Positions 1 through 8,175 of a stretch of 64,000 nt of DNA are shown here, piece by piece. Position 1 is the stretch's first letter; every line of letters begins with the position of its first letter. Origin of the DNA: Rhodovarius crocodyli (GTDB lineage Bacteria; Pseudomonadota; Alphaproteobacteria; Acetobacterales; Acetobacteraceae); NCBI RefSeq assembly GCF_004005855.1, contig NZ_SACL01000016.1, positions 1 through 64,000 on the forward strand, in the 5' to 3' direction. A program made the position numbers and the translations under genes. Under the pieces are notes generated by a model. It ran no database searches, was not told where the DNA came from, and saw nothing but the letters and a program-made list of their open reading frames with translations.

Positions 1-159
1 ACCCGAGCACCCCTTCCGGAGTTCCAGGATTTTCCGCCCCTCAGGCAGGCCGTGGAAGATACAGAACTCAGCGCCCCGTGTCAACCACCTCAGCTGCCCT
101 CGCTGCGGTGAACGGGCTTTTACGGGGGACGCCGGGAACTGTCAAACGCTTCCCCCGAA

Positions 160-194
160 AAAACTGCACGGCGGGCGAAGATTCTCGCCCCGCC
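160..194 (-). terminator. Probable Rho-independent terminator after the Bug gene
   Basis: Read on the minus strand just past the stop of the Bug-family gene, GGCGGGGCGA pairs with TTCGCCCGCC (plus-strand arms 170-178 and 185-194). The stem is followed about six bases later by a run of six T (AAAAAA at 158-163 on the plus strand). This suits an intrinsic terminator. Bases 1-157 hold nothing I can recognise; no tRNA fold or convincing ORF is visible there. Confidence 0.6.
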
Positions 195-228
195 GCGCCA
201 ACAACATGAAAAAACAGATACTTAGATG

Positions 229-1221
229 TCAGCTATCCGCGCGGATGTCGTTCTCGCGGATGACCCGCCCCCACTTCTCGATCTCAGAGCTCAGGAAGGC
301 ACCGCATTGTTCAGGGCCGGCGGCCTCGATATCCGCCCCCTGCTCCTCGATGCGCCCCTTCACGGCCGGATCCCGCAGCACCTGGCGCATCGCGCCGTGC
401 ATCTGCTCGACCAGCGTCGGCGCCACCCCGTGGCGGCCAAGCAGCGCCCACCAAGTCGGTGCCTCGAAGTTCGCGAAGCCCTGCTGGGCAAAGCTGCGCA
501 CACCCGGCACATGGCGCGTCTCGCCCGCCGTGGTCACGCCCAGCGGGCGCAGCACGCCGGCGCGGATATGCTGGCTGATGATGACGACGTTGCTCATGAA
601 GAGCGGCACGTGCCCCGCCACCGCGTCCTGCACGGCCGGACCGCCGCCGCGATACGGGACATGGACGATCTTGAAGTCCCGCTGCTGCTGCAGCAGCGTC
701 GTGGACACATGCGCGAGCCCGCCCACGCCCGAGGTCGCGTAGTTGAGCGTATCCGGCGCCGCCTTGGCCGCGGCCACGACATCCTCGAAGCTGCGATACG
801 GGGTGCTCTGGTGCGCCACCATGGCCAGCGGCCCCTTGGCGACCAGCGTCACGGGCACGAATGCCTCCAGCGTGCGGAACGGCAGGCGCATCACCGTCTC
901 GTTGGTCGCCTGCGTGTCATAGACCAGCATCCAGGTGCTGCCGTCGGGTGCCGCGCGCGATGCCTCGATCGCGCCGGTGGCGCCTGAGGCCCCTCCCCTG
1001 TTCTCGATCACGACCGCACGGCCCAGCACTTCCGACAGCTTGGGCGCGAAGATGCGCGCGACGGTGTCGGTGGAACCACCCGGCGGCCAGGGCACGATCA
1101 GCCGGATGGGCCGATCAGGAAAACCCTGCCCGAATGTCGGCCGCAGCCCCAGCAGGGCCGGCATCATCAGTCCACCACTTCCCAGAATCAGGGCGCGCCG
1201 CCCCGGCAGGCTCATCGCCAT
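229..1221 (-). CDS. Bug/TctC-family tripartite tricarboxylate transporter substrate-binding protein
   Basis: A 330-residue periplasmic binding protein of the Bug (TctC) family, which captures small organic acids or similar ligands. The N-terminus has a hydrophobic export signal ending near TFGQ, followed by the family hallmark RLIVPWPPGGSTDT and later the motif HVPYRGGGPAVQD that lines the ligand pocket. The chosen ATG is preceded by GGAGG at 8 nt; an in-frame ORF extends further upstream but lacks a ribosome-binding site. No TctA/TctB membrane subunits lie nearby, as is common for orphan Bug proteins, so the ligand and partner cannot be named. Family assignment is secure; substrate unknown. 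Confidence 0.9.
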   Translation of the reverse strand: MAMSLPGRRALILGSGGLMMPALLGLRPTFGQGFPDRPIRLIVPWPPGGSTDTVARIFAPKLSEVLGRAVVIENRGGASGATGAIEASRAAPDGSTWMLVYDTQATNETVMRLPFRTLEAFVPVTLVAKGPLAMVAHQSTPYRSFEDVVAAAKAAPDTLNYATSGVGGLAHVSTTLLQQQRDFKIVHVPYRGGGPAVQDAVAGHVPLFMSNVVIISQHIRAGVLRPLGVTTAGETRHVPGVRSFAQQGFANFEAPTWWALLGRHGVAPTLVEQMHGAMRQVLRDPAVKGRIEEQGADIEAAGPEQCGAFLSSEIEKWGRVIRENDIRADS

Positions 1222-1383
1222 GACGCAGTCCTCCATTTCTTTTCGTGACAGCATCTGGCCCGCCCCCAGGGCCACGCGCAAGATCAGAAATGGCATTCCA
1301 CGCAGCCTATGCTGCGCTTGCTCTCATGGTCGGGGGAAATTCGAAGCGGCAGGGCCCGCACAGCGGCCGCCGAAGGCAATGCA

Positions 1384-1467
1384 GGCGGGATTTCCCGCCG
1401 GGGCGCGTCGGATTCGCCCATGGACCGGCCATCGGCCGGTCGGATGACGGGGGCCTGGGCCCCCGTC
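1384..1467 (-). terminator. Cluster of three GC-rich hairpins downstream of the ABC binding-protein gene
   Basis: Three perfect stem-loops sit in the 253-bp gap: GGCGGGA/TCCCGCC at 1384-1399, GACCGGCC/GGCCGGTC at 1423-1441, and GACGGGGGCC/GGCCCCCGTC at 1446-1467. They lie just past the stop codon (1475) of the minus-strand gene and before the next minus-strand gene. No long T-run follows, so termination may rely on structure, or they may protect the mRNA 3' end. No gene is seen in 1222-1474. Confidence 0.5.
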
Positions 1468-1474
1468 CCCAGTA

Positions 1475-2524
1475 TCAGCGCAGCGGCAGCGGGAAATGCA
1501 GCCCGCCCCGACGCCACAGGTCGTTCAGGCCACGATCCAGACCGATGCCGGAAGCGGTGCCGAGGTTACGCTCGAACATCTCGCCGTAGTTGCCGACCGC
1601 GCTCAGCGCATGCACCGCCCACTCGGCCGGCAGGCCCAGCTGCGCGGCGGTCGCGCTGTCCACGCCCAGCAGCAGGCGGATCTCCGGGTCATCGACCTGG
1701 ACCGACTGGGCCAGGTTCGTGCTGTTCACGCCCAGCTCCTCGGCCACCAGCAGCGCCTGCAGCACCCAGTCGGCGATCTGGCGCCAGCGGGCGTCGCCCT
1801 CACGCACCATGGGCGACAGCGGCTCACGGCTGATCGTCTCGGGCAGCAGCACGGCCGCATCCGGCGCGGGCAGCGACACCGCCCGGCGTGCGGCGAGCGC
1901 GCTGCGGTCACCCGTCACGACATCGCACTGGCCGGCCAGGAAGGCATCGAAGGCAGCGGCGGAGCTGGCAGCGGGCACCTGGGTGAAGGTGATGTTCCGC
2001 TCGCGCGCCAGGCGCTCCAGGATCGCCGGGGCCTGCAGGCCGCCACCGGTGCCGACGCAGATCTTCTTGCCCGCCAGGTCCGTCAGGGAGTTCACCCCGG
2101 CATTCCCGCGCGCGAGCAGCCCCTGGCCGTCATAGTAGAGGACGCCCACGGGCTGGACATTGCCGGCCGTGTCGCGCCCGAAGGTCGCGGTGGCGTTGCG
2201 GGCCAGGATGTCCACGGCGCCGGAGCCCAGGGCCGCGATGCCCGTCTCCACGCTCGACTGCGGCACGAAGCGCACCGCCTGGGCATTGCCGAAGACGGCC
2301 GCCGCCACGGCGCGGCAGTAGTCGGCATCCAGGCCGCGCATGGACTGGTCGGGGCCTGCGGCGGAGAAGCCGGGCAGGTCGCCCGCCACGCCGCACAGCA
2401 GATGGCCGCGGCCGCGCACGGCAGCCAGCGTATCAGCCCCCTGGGCTGCCGTCTGGGCCATCGTGGCGGCCGGCAGCAGCGCGATCGCCGCCGCACCCAG
2501 GGTCTGGATCAGGTTCTTCATCAT
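1475..2524 (-). CDS. Amino-acid ABC transporter substrate-binding protein (AapJ/family-3 type)
   Basis: A 349-residue periplasmic solute-binding protein of family 3, most like the general L-amino-acid binding protein AapJ. Visible features are a Sec signal peptide ending in ATMAQ, then GHLLCGVAGDLPGFS, the loop RGLDADYCRAVAAAVFG typical of polar amino acid binders, and GKKICVGTGG. I chose the ATG at 2524 because GAGGGA lies 9 nt upstream; nearby in-frame ATGs at 2533 and 2521 are alternatives. It starts 13 nt after the stop of the upstream DUF4189-like gene, so the two are probably co-transcribed. No permease or ATPase genes are adjacent, so it is an orphan binding protein or serves a transporter encoded elsewhere. 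Confidence 0.85.
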   Translation of the reverse strand: MMKNLIQTLGAAAIALLPAATMAQTAAQGADTLAAVRGRGHLLCGVAGDLPGFSAAGPDQSMRGLDADYCRAVAAAVFGNAQAVRFVPQSSVETGIAALGSGAVDILARNATATFGRDTAGNVQPVGVLYYDGQGLLARGNAGVNSLTDLAGKKICVGTGGGLQAPAILERLARERNITFTQVPAASSAAAFDAFLAGQCDVVTGDRSALAARRAVSLPAPDAAVLLPETISREPLSPMVREGDARWRQIADWVLQALLVAEELGVNSTNLAQSVQVDDPEIRLLLGVDSATAAQLGLPAEWAVHALSAVGNYGEMFERNLGTASGIGLDRGLNDLWRRGGLHFPLPLR

Positions 2525-2537
2525 CGGAGTCATTCCC

Positions 2538-3428
2538 TCAGCAGCCCGAGGCCGCGATACGGCATTGCACGCCAGGCTGTTCAGCGACACGGCAGGCGGC
2601 CATGGCGGCCTCCTCGGCGGCGGCGCGGGTGGCGCCGGTGCCGACTTCCAGCCGGTTCAGAACCTGGGTGGTCAGATCACTGGTCATCACCATCGCGCTC
2701 GGATGGCGGCTGATGGCCATGGCCACCGCGCCGCAGGCGTTCACCAGCTCAGCGCGGAACTTGCAGGGCGTGCGGCCGGCCTGGCCCTGGCAGGCGCGGG
2801 CGGCGGCCAGGTTCACCGCCAGGCGGTCGATGTTGCCATTGCCGAAGCCGAGCGCCGCCAGCGGCGCATCGGTGGAATACACCACGCCGAAGCGCGAATT
2901 AGCGGGCAGCGTGGCCGCGACCTGGGGCCCGACCTCCACGCCGCCGCCCACGATGCAGCGCTGGGTGCAGGCCTGCACCAGCGCGCCCGGCTGGGAAGCC
3001 GTGCAGGTGGCCTGGCACTGCTGGCGCACCGCGGCATCGGGCGCCGGGGGCGCGCTCTGCGCCATGGCGCTCGCGACCGGGCGGAAGCAGGGCCCGCCCG
3101 CCGGCGGCTCGGCCTGGGCCCCGCACAGCAGCATGCTGGGCCGCGCCCAGCGCACGGAAGGCAGCGCCACGCGGATCATCGTGCCCTCGCGGCAACGCAG
3201 ATCCCAATAGGCGGTGCGGTGCTGGTCGAGGCCCGCGGAAAAATCACTGATCACGTCGCTGCAGCGCAGCTGGCCATCGGCCTGCACCAGGCGCAGCAGC
3301 TGGCTGCGCTGCTGGGCCGGCGGGCTGGCGGACAATGCGTCGTGAAGGGGGTTGCCGGTTTGCGCCTGGCCTGGCGCCGCCATGAACAGGGCGGAAATCA
3401 GCACGAGCAGGCCGATCCTGATGCGCAC
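2538..3428 (-). CDS. Secreted cysteine-rich protein with DUF4189-like C-terminus
   Basis: A 296-residue exported protein of unknown function. It starts with GTG, preceded by GGGAG at 7 nt. The signal peptide is clear (hydrophobic LLVLISALFMAAPGQAQ). The middle carries paired cysteines (CQATCTASQPG, CTQRC). The C-terminal 120 residues resemble the DUF4189 pattern: an FGVVYSTD strand, ARACQ...CKFRAELVNACGAVAMA, and a closing pair of cysteines. Even spacing of cysteines suggests disulfide-bonded folding in the periplasm. It precedes the ABC binding-protein gene by 13 nt in the same direction. I infer a periplasmic domain protein and assign no biochemical role. Confidence 0.7.
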   Translation of the reverse strand: MRIRIGLLVLISALFMAAPGQAQTGNPLHDALSASPPAQQRSQLLRLVQADGQLRCSDVISDFSAGLDQHRTAYWDLRCREGTMIRVALPSVRWARPSMLLCGAQAEPPAGGPCFRPVASAMAQSAPPAPDAAVRQQCQATCTASQPGALVQACTQRCIVGGGVEVGPQVAATLPANSRFGVVYSTDAPLAALGFGNGNIDRLAVNLAAARACQGQAGRTPCKFRAELVNACGAVAMAISRHPSAMVMTSDLTTQVLNRLEVGTGATRAAAEEAAMAACRVAEQPGVQCRIAASGC

Positions 3429-3455
3429 CTTATGTCTCCCGAATACGTGATCAGG

Positions 3456-3483
3456 AGTATCAACACGCGCTTAAGTTGCGCAA
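3456..3483 (-). promoter_or_regulatory. Candidate sigma-70-type promoter for the DUF4189-like gene
   Basis: On the minus strand TTGCGC (3483-3478) and GATACT (3461-3456) are separated by 16 bp, about 27 bp ahead of the GTG start. The -35 region overlaps a 10-bp palindrome GTTGCGCAAC (3475-3484), which could be an operator. Each match is only partial, so this is a suggestion. Confidence 0.35.
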
Positions 3484-3515
3484 CAGAACTTAGTTGGTCA
3501 ACAAAACGTTCATGG

Positions 3516-3544
3516 GGATAAGGCGGGGAACCCCCGCCTTATCC
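3516..3544 (-). terminator. 13-bp stem hairpin downstream of trpE
   Basis: GGATAAGGCGGGG (3516-3528) pairs perfectly with CCCCGCCTTATCC (3532-3544) across a 3-nt loop, starting 15 nt past the trpE stop codon. On the minus strand it is followed by a short T-containing stretch (CGTTTTGTT), so it is probably the terminator of ppiD-trpE. Confidence 0.6.
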
Positions 3545-3558
3545 TTGTGCAATCGGCC

Positions 3559-5040
3559 TCAGCGGCGGCCCGCCGCGAAGCGCACCGCTTCCTCGGCAGC
3601 GCGGAACAGGGCGCGGGCCTTGGCGCGGGTTTCCTCATATTCCGCCACCGGGTCGCTGTCGGCCACCACGCCGGCGCCGGCCTGGGCATAGAGCACGCCA
3701 TCCTTCACCAGCGCCGTGCGCAGGCCGATGCAGGTATCCATGTTCCCGTCCGCCCCGAAATATCCGAAGCCGCCGGCGTAGATGCCGCGCCGGGAAGGCT
3801 CCAGCTCCTCGATGATCTCCATCGCGCGCACCTTGGGCGCGCCGGTCAGCGTGCCGGCGGGGAAGCCCGCCGCCAGCGCGTCCAGCGCAGACTTGCCCTC
3901 GGCGATGCGGCCCTGCACCTCGGAGGCGATGTGCATGACCTGGCTGTAGCGCTCGATTCGGAACTGCGCCGTAACCTTGACGCTGCGCGGGGCAGCCACG
4001 CGCCCCACATCGTTGCGGCCGAGGTCCAGCAGCATGAGGTGCTCCGCGCGCTCCTTCGGGTCGGCCAGCAGCTCGACCTCCAGCGCCTGGTCCTCCTCGG
4101 GCGTCGCACCCCGGCGGCGTGTGCCGGCCAGGGGGCGGATGGTCACGTCGCCGTCCTTCAGCTGCACCAGGATCTCGGGGCTGGCGCCCACGGCCGCGAA
4201 GCCGCCGAAATCGAAGTGGAACAAGTAGGGCGCCGGGTTGATCCGCCGCAGCGCGCGGTACAGCGCGAAGGGCGGCAGGGCGAAGGGCACCGAGAATCGC
4301 TGGCTGGGCACCACCTGGAACACGTCGCCGGCGCGGATGTATTCCTTCGCGCGCTCCACCGCGGCGATGAAGCCTTCCTTGGTGAAGTTGCTGCTGGGCT
4401 CGCCCGGGGCGGGCAGCTTCGCGGCGGGCGCCGGGCGGGGCAGCGGGCGGTCGAGCGCCTCCTCGGCCGCGTCCAGCCGGGCCTCGGCATCGGCCTCGCT
4501 CTCATGCGGCCAGCAGATGGTGGCCAGGATCAGCACATCCCGCACATGGTCGAACACGGCCATCAGCGTGGGGCGGATCATCACCGCCTCCGGAATGCCC
4601 AGCACGTCGGGGTTCTTGGCCGGCAGGCGCTCCATCTGGCGCACCATGTCGTAGCCCAGATAGCCGAACAGCCCGGCGCAGATGGCGGGCAGCCCGGCTG
4701 GCACCTCCATCCGGCCTTCCTGGATCAGCGCGTCCAGGCTGTCGAGCGGCGAGCGTTCATCCGCCACGAAGGCGTGCGGGGCCGACAGGGCGTGGCGGTT
4801 CACCTCGGCCCGGCCTTCCCGGCAGCGCCAGATAAGGTCGGGCGCCATGCCGATGGCCGAGAACCGGCCGCGCGCGGCCCCGCCCTCGACGCTTTCCAGC
4901 AGGAAGGAGTTGGGCTTGCCCTCGGCGAGCTTGAGGAAGGCACCGACCGGGGTTTCGAGATCGCTCACCCTCTCACGCCACAGCACCCGCGCGGCGGCGC
5001 GGGTGGCGGGCGGCAGGGTGGCGGTCTGGGTCACGGTCAT
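3559..5040 (-). CDS. trpE: Anthranilate synthase component I
   Basis: A 493-residue chorismate-utilising enzyme. With its glutaminase partner it converts chorismate and glutamine to anthranilate, the first committed step of tryptophan synthesis. The N-terminal domain carries the Trp-feedback motif around FLLESVEGG. The C-terminal catalytic domain shows PFALYRALRRINPAPYLF, the loop ERAEHLMLLDLGRNDVGR, and GTLTGAPKVRAMEII. Length and architecture match stand-alone TrpE. The start is 10 nt after the ppiD stop, so it is co-transcribed with ppiD. trpG/trpD are not in the window. I see no trp leader peptide, which fits its position inside an operon. Confidence 0.97.
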   Translation of the reverse strand: MTVTQTATLPPATRAAARVLWRERVSDLETPVGAFLKLAEGKPNSFLLESVEGGAARGRFSAIGMAPDLIWRCREGRAEVNRHALSAPHAFVADERSPLDSLDALIQEGRMEVPAGLPAICAGLFGYLGYDMVRQMERLPAKNPDVLGIPEAVMIRPTLMAVFDHVRDVLILATICWPHESEADAEARLDAAEEALDRPLPRPAPAAKLPAPGEPSSNFTKEGFIAAVERAKEYIRAGDVFQVVPSQRFSVPFALPPFALYRALRRINPAPYLFHFDFGGFAAVGASPEILVQLKDGDVTIRPLAGTRRRGATPEEDQALEVELLADPKERAEHLMLLDLGRNDVGRVAAPRSVKVTAQFRIERYSQVMHIASEVQGRIAEGKSALDALAAGFPAGTLTGAPKVRAMEIIEELEPSRRGIYAGGFGYFGADGNMDTCIGLRTALVKDGVLYAQAGAGVVADSDPVAEYEETRAKARALFRAAEEAVRFAAGRR

Positions 5041-5050
5041 GTCCTTTGCT

Positions 5051-6967
5051 TTACTCGGCGGCCAGCTGGTTCAGCAGCCGCTGGTTGATCCGCACATCCG
5101 CGCGGGCGCGGATGGCGGCCATGAACTGCGCCTCGATATCCTCGGCGATGGCGGTATCGGTCTCGCGCTTGATGGTGGCGAGCGGATCGGCCGGGGCTTC
5201 CTCGCCCTCAGCCGGGGCCGCCGGGGGCTGCACGGCCGGGTGGGTCACGCCCGTCAGCTGCACCACGGCGAAGGCCACCGGGCTCGGGATCATCGTCACC
5301 TCGTTCATGCGAAGCTCGAAGATCGGGCCCAGGTATTCGCGCGGGATGGGGTTGGTCGCCCCCGCCTCACGCGGGAAGGGCCCCTGCTCCTCCACCGGGA
5401 TATCGGCCTCGCGGGCCGCTTCCTCCAGCGACTTGCCGGCACGGGTGGCGGCGATCAGGGCCGCGGCACGGCCTTCCTGATGGCGGCGGCGGGCGTCCTG
5501 CACATAGGCGCGCAGCACGGCATCGCGCACCTCGGCCAGCGGGCGCAGGGCGGCGGGGGTCACTTCCTTCACCTCGATCGCGGCGAAGCCATAGTCGCCC
5601 TCGGCCAGATGCGGGGCGGCGCCGCGCTCGGTGCCGAAGATCTCGCGCAGCAGCGCGGCGCGGGCGGTGGAGGGGATGGGCAGCGCCACATCGCGGCCGT
5701 CGCGGCCCTTGCCCTGGGCGTCCAGCTCCACGGCGACATACTGGAGATTATGCGCGCGGGAGGTCTCCTCCACGCTCTCGCCGCCGGCCAGCCCGTCCTG
5801 CACGGCATTCGTGCGGCGCAGCGCCTCGTCGGCCGCCTTCTCGGAGGCGACCTCGGTGCGCAGCTCGTCGCGCACCTGGTCCAGGCTGCGGGTTTCGGCC
5901 GCCTGGGTGATGTGGGCGCGCAGCACATGCCAGCCGAAGGGCGTCTGCACCGGGTCGGACACCGCGTTGTCGGCCAGGGAGAAGGCGGTGGTCGCCAGTT
6001 CCGGCACCGGCAGGCCGCTGCGCTCCACCTCGCCCAGGTCGCTGAAGATGCCGTGGGCGGCCTCCGCGGCGGCGGCGGCACCCTCATTATTGGCGCGCCA
6101 GGTGGCGGCGAAGGCACGGGCCGCGGCCTCATCCTGGAACAGGGCCTGCTGGATCTCGCGCTTCTCCGGCGTCTCGAACCGCGCGCGGTGGGCGGCATAG
6201 GCCTCCTCCAGCTCGGCGTCGGTCACCTGCATCTGCGGGGTCAGGATGGCGGCGTTCAGCAGGCCGAGCGCCACCTGGCGGTATTCCGGGGCGCTGAAAC
6301 GGTCGGCGTTGTTCTCGTGGAAGCGCTCCAGCTGGGCGTCGGTCGGCGCCTCGGGCTCGGGCGCATCGGCCACGCGCAGCTCCACCAGCCGCACGCTGCG
6401 CTGCTCACGCTGCCAGGCCAGCAGGCGCTCCGCCAGGAAGGACGGCGCGGCGGCGCCCGCGCGCACCGCGTTCACGATCTGCTGGCGGGCCAGGTCGCGG
6501 CGCAGCAGTTCCAGGAACTGGCCTTCGGTCAGGCCGTTGCCGGACAGGAAGCTGTCGAACTGGATGCGGGAAAAGCGGCCATCCGTGCCCTGGAAGGCCG
6601 GGATGCCGAACACGTATTCGCGCGCGGCGGCATCGGGAACGGCCACATGCATGCGTCCGATCTCACGCGACAGCACCCGGTCGTTGACCAGGGACTCGAC
6701 GGCCTGCTGGGCGACGGCGGTGCGCACCCGGGCATCGGGCTGCAGCCGGCCCTCGGTGATGCGCACCAGGCGCTGCAGCTCTCGCCGCGCGGCATCCTGC
6801 GCCTCGGTGAACTCCACCGTCTGGCCGTCCACGCGCGCCACGGCGGTATCGGTGCCCATGCTGCGCAGCATGTCGGCGATACCCCAGGCGCCGAAGGACG
6901 CGATGAGGAGGATGAAGAGCACCTTGGCGAACCAGGTGCCGGCGAAGGCCCGGAGAGCGGTCAGCAT
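5051..6967 (-). CDS. ppiD: PpiD-type membrane-anchored periplasmic peptidyl-prolyl isomerase/chaperone
   Basis: A 638-residue SurA-N/parvulin-domain protein that helps fold newly secreted proteins at the exit of the Sec translocon. The N-terminus has one transmembrane helix (FAKVLFILLIASFGAWGIADML, about residues 13-34), the usual PpiD anchor. Then come a SurA-N-like helical region and a parvulin domain with PFGWHVLRAHI (about residues 320-390). A long open frame continues upstream, but the ATG at 6967 gives the normal PpiD start and length. The divergent neighbour secG encodes a Sec subunit, which fits a secretion role. Downstream trpE follows at 10 nt. Confidence 0.9.
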   Translation of the reverse strand: MLTALRAFAGTWFAKVLFILLIASFGAWGIADMLRSMGTDTAVARVDGQTVEFTEAQDAARRELQRLVRITEGRLQPDARVRTAVAQQAVESLVNDRVLSREIGRMHVAVPDAAAREYVFGIPAFQGTDGRFSRIQFDSFLSGNGLTEGQFLELLRRDLARQQIVNAVRAGAAAPSFLAERLLAWQREQRSVRLVELRVADAPEPEAPTDAQLERFHENNADRFSAPEYRQVALGLLNAAILTPQMQVTDAELEEAYAAHRARFETPEKREIQQALFQDEAAARAFAATWRANNEGAAAAAEAAHGIFSDLGEVERSGLPVPELATTAFSLADNAVSDPVQTPFGWHVLRAHITQAAETRSLDQVRDELRTEVASEKAADEALRRTNAVQDGLAGGESVEETSRAHNLQYVAVELDAQGKGRDGRDVALPIPSTARAALLREIFGTERGAAPHLAEGDYGFAAIEVKEVTPAALRPLAEVRDAVLRAYVQDARRRHQEGRAAALIAATRAGKSLEEAAREADIPVEEQGPFPREAGATNPIPREYLGPIFELRMNEVTMIPSPVAFAVVQLTGVTHPAVQPPAAPAEGEEAPADPLATIKRETDTAIAEDIEAQFMAAIRARADVRINQRLLNQLAAE

Positions 6968-7087
6968 GATCCGCACCGCATAGCCCGGCTGAAGCCGCTT
7001 GCCAAACCGGGCATCTGGCCCGAATAGCAGCGCAGGGGTGGTGAGTAGTGAAGGCCACGCGCCCGACGGGCGCCAGGAGGGATAGAG

Positions 7088-7846
7088 ATGACGCCAGGCA
7101 TCCGGCCGCTGATCGCGGGCAACTGGAAGATGAACGGCAACGCGCGCAGCGCGCATGAGCTGGCGGAGGCCCTGCGCGCCGCCGGCCCCAGCCTCGATGC
7201 CTCGCTGCTGGTGTGCCCGCCCTTCCTGCATGTGAGCCTGGTCGCGAGCGCGCTGCTCGGCACCTCCGTCGCGGTGGGCGGGCAGGATTGCCACGCCAAG
7301 GTCTCCGGCGCGCATACCGGCGACATCTCCGCCCCCATGCTGCGCGATGCCGGCGCCACCCATGTCATCCTGGGCCATTCCGAGCGCCGGGCCGACCATG
7401 GCGAAACCAGCGCCCAGGTGATGGAGAAGGCCGAGGCGGCGCTGGCCGCCGGCCTCACGCCCGTGATCTGCGTGGGTGAGACCGAGGCCCAGCGCGTGGC
7501 CGGCGAGCATGAGGCCGTCGTCGGCGCCCAGCTCGAACAAAGCATCCCGCTGGGTTTCATCACCTCGGGCGGCATCGTCGCCTATGAGCCGGTGTGGGCG
7601 ATCGGCACCGGCCGCACCCCCACCGAGGACGACATCGCGGCCATGCATGACTTCATGCGGCGTGAGCTGGTGAACAGCTGGGGCCCCACCGCATCCGTCA
7701 CCCGGTTGCTGTATGGCGGGTCGGTCAAGCCCTCCAATGCGACGGCCATCCTGGCGCTGTCGAATGTGGATGGCGCGCTGGTCGGCGGCGCTTCTCTGGT
7801 CGCGGCCGATTTCCTGGCCATTGCCCGCGCCGTCCCGCAAGAGTAA
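7088..7846 (+). CDS. tpiA: Triose-phosphate isomerase
   Basis: A 252-residue TIM barrel interconverting dihydroxyacetone phosphate and glyceraldehyde-3-phosphate in central carbon metabolism. All catalytic residues are visible: N12 and K14 in GNWKMNG, H97 in GHSERR, and E167 in YEPVWAIGTG. The mobile phosphate loop is AIGTGRTPT (171-179) and the C-terminal phosphate site is YGGSV (209-213). The start is set by AGGAGG 7 nt upstream. It is divergent from ppiD and is followed 9 nt later by secG, an arrangement common in alphaproteobacteria. Confidence 0.98.
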   Translation: MTPGIRPLIAGNWKMNGNARSAHELAEALRAAGPSLDASLLVCPPFLHVSLVASALLGTSVAVGGQDCHAKVSGAHTGDISAPMLRDAGATHVILGHSERRADHGETSAQVMEKAEAALAAGLTPVICVGETEAQRVAGEHEAVVGAQLEQSIPLGFITSGGIVAYEPVWAIGTGRTPTEDDIAAMHDFMRRELVNSWGPTASVTRLLYGGSVKPSNATAILALSNVDGALVGGASLVAADFLAIARAVPQE

Positions 7847-7855
7847 AGGCGGGCC

Positions 7856-8173
7856 ATGTCCACCGTTCTGCTCGTTCTGCACATCTTCGTCACCATTGCG
7901 CTCATCGGCCTCGTGCTGATCCAGCGCAGTGAGGGTGGCGGCCTCGGCATCGGCTCCTCCCAGGGGATGGGCGCCTTCATGGGCGGGCGCGGCACGGCCA
8001 ACCTGCTGACGCGCGCGACCGCGATCCTGGGCACGCTGTTCTTCGTGCTGGCCCTGGCGCTGGCCGTGCTGGACCGCGGCACGGGCCGTGGCACCTCCAT
8101 CCTCGACACCCCGGCCCCCGCGGCACCGGCCGCCCCGGCGGCGCCCGCCGTCCCGGCCCCCGCGACCAACTGA
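7856..8173 (+). CDS. secG: Preprotein translocase subunit SecG
   Basis: A 105-residue small membrane subunit of the SecYEG channel. It has two transmembrane helices (about 3-21 and 50-70) joined by the conserved glycine-rich loop QRSEGGGLGIGSSQGMGAFMGGRG. The C-terminal tail is low-complexity Ala/Pro, as in many alphaproteobacterial SecG proteins. It lies 9 nt after tpiA and 2 nt before ggt. In many relatives pyrG follows secG; here a gamma-glutamyltransferase takes that place. Confidence 0.95.
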   Translation: MSTVLLVLHIFVTIALIGLVLIQRSEGGGLGIGSSQGMGAFMGGRGTANLLTRATAILGTLFFVLALALAVLDRGTGRGTSILDTPAPAAPAAPAAPAVPAPATN

Positions 8174-8175
8174 GC

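Noticed and set aside
1-228. tRNA or small RNA at the left edge
   Set aside because: No cloverleaf or T-loop consensus could be found on either strand; only a terminator hairpin is supported.
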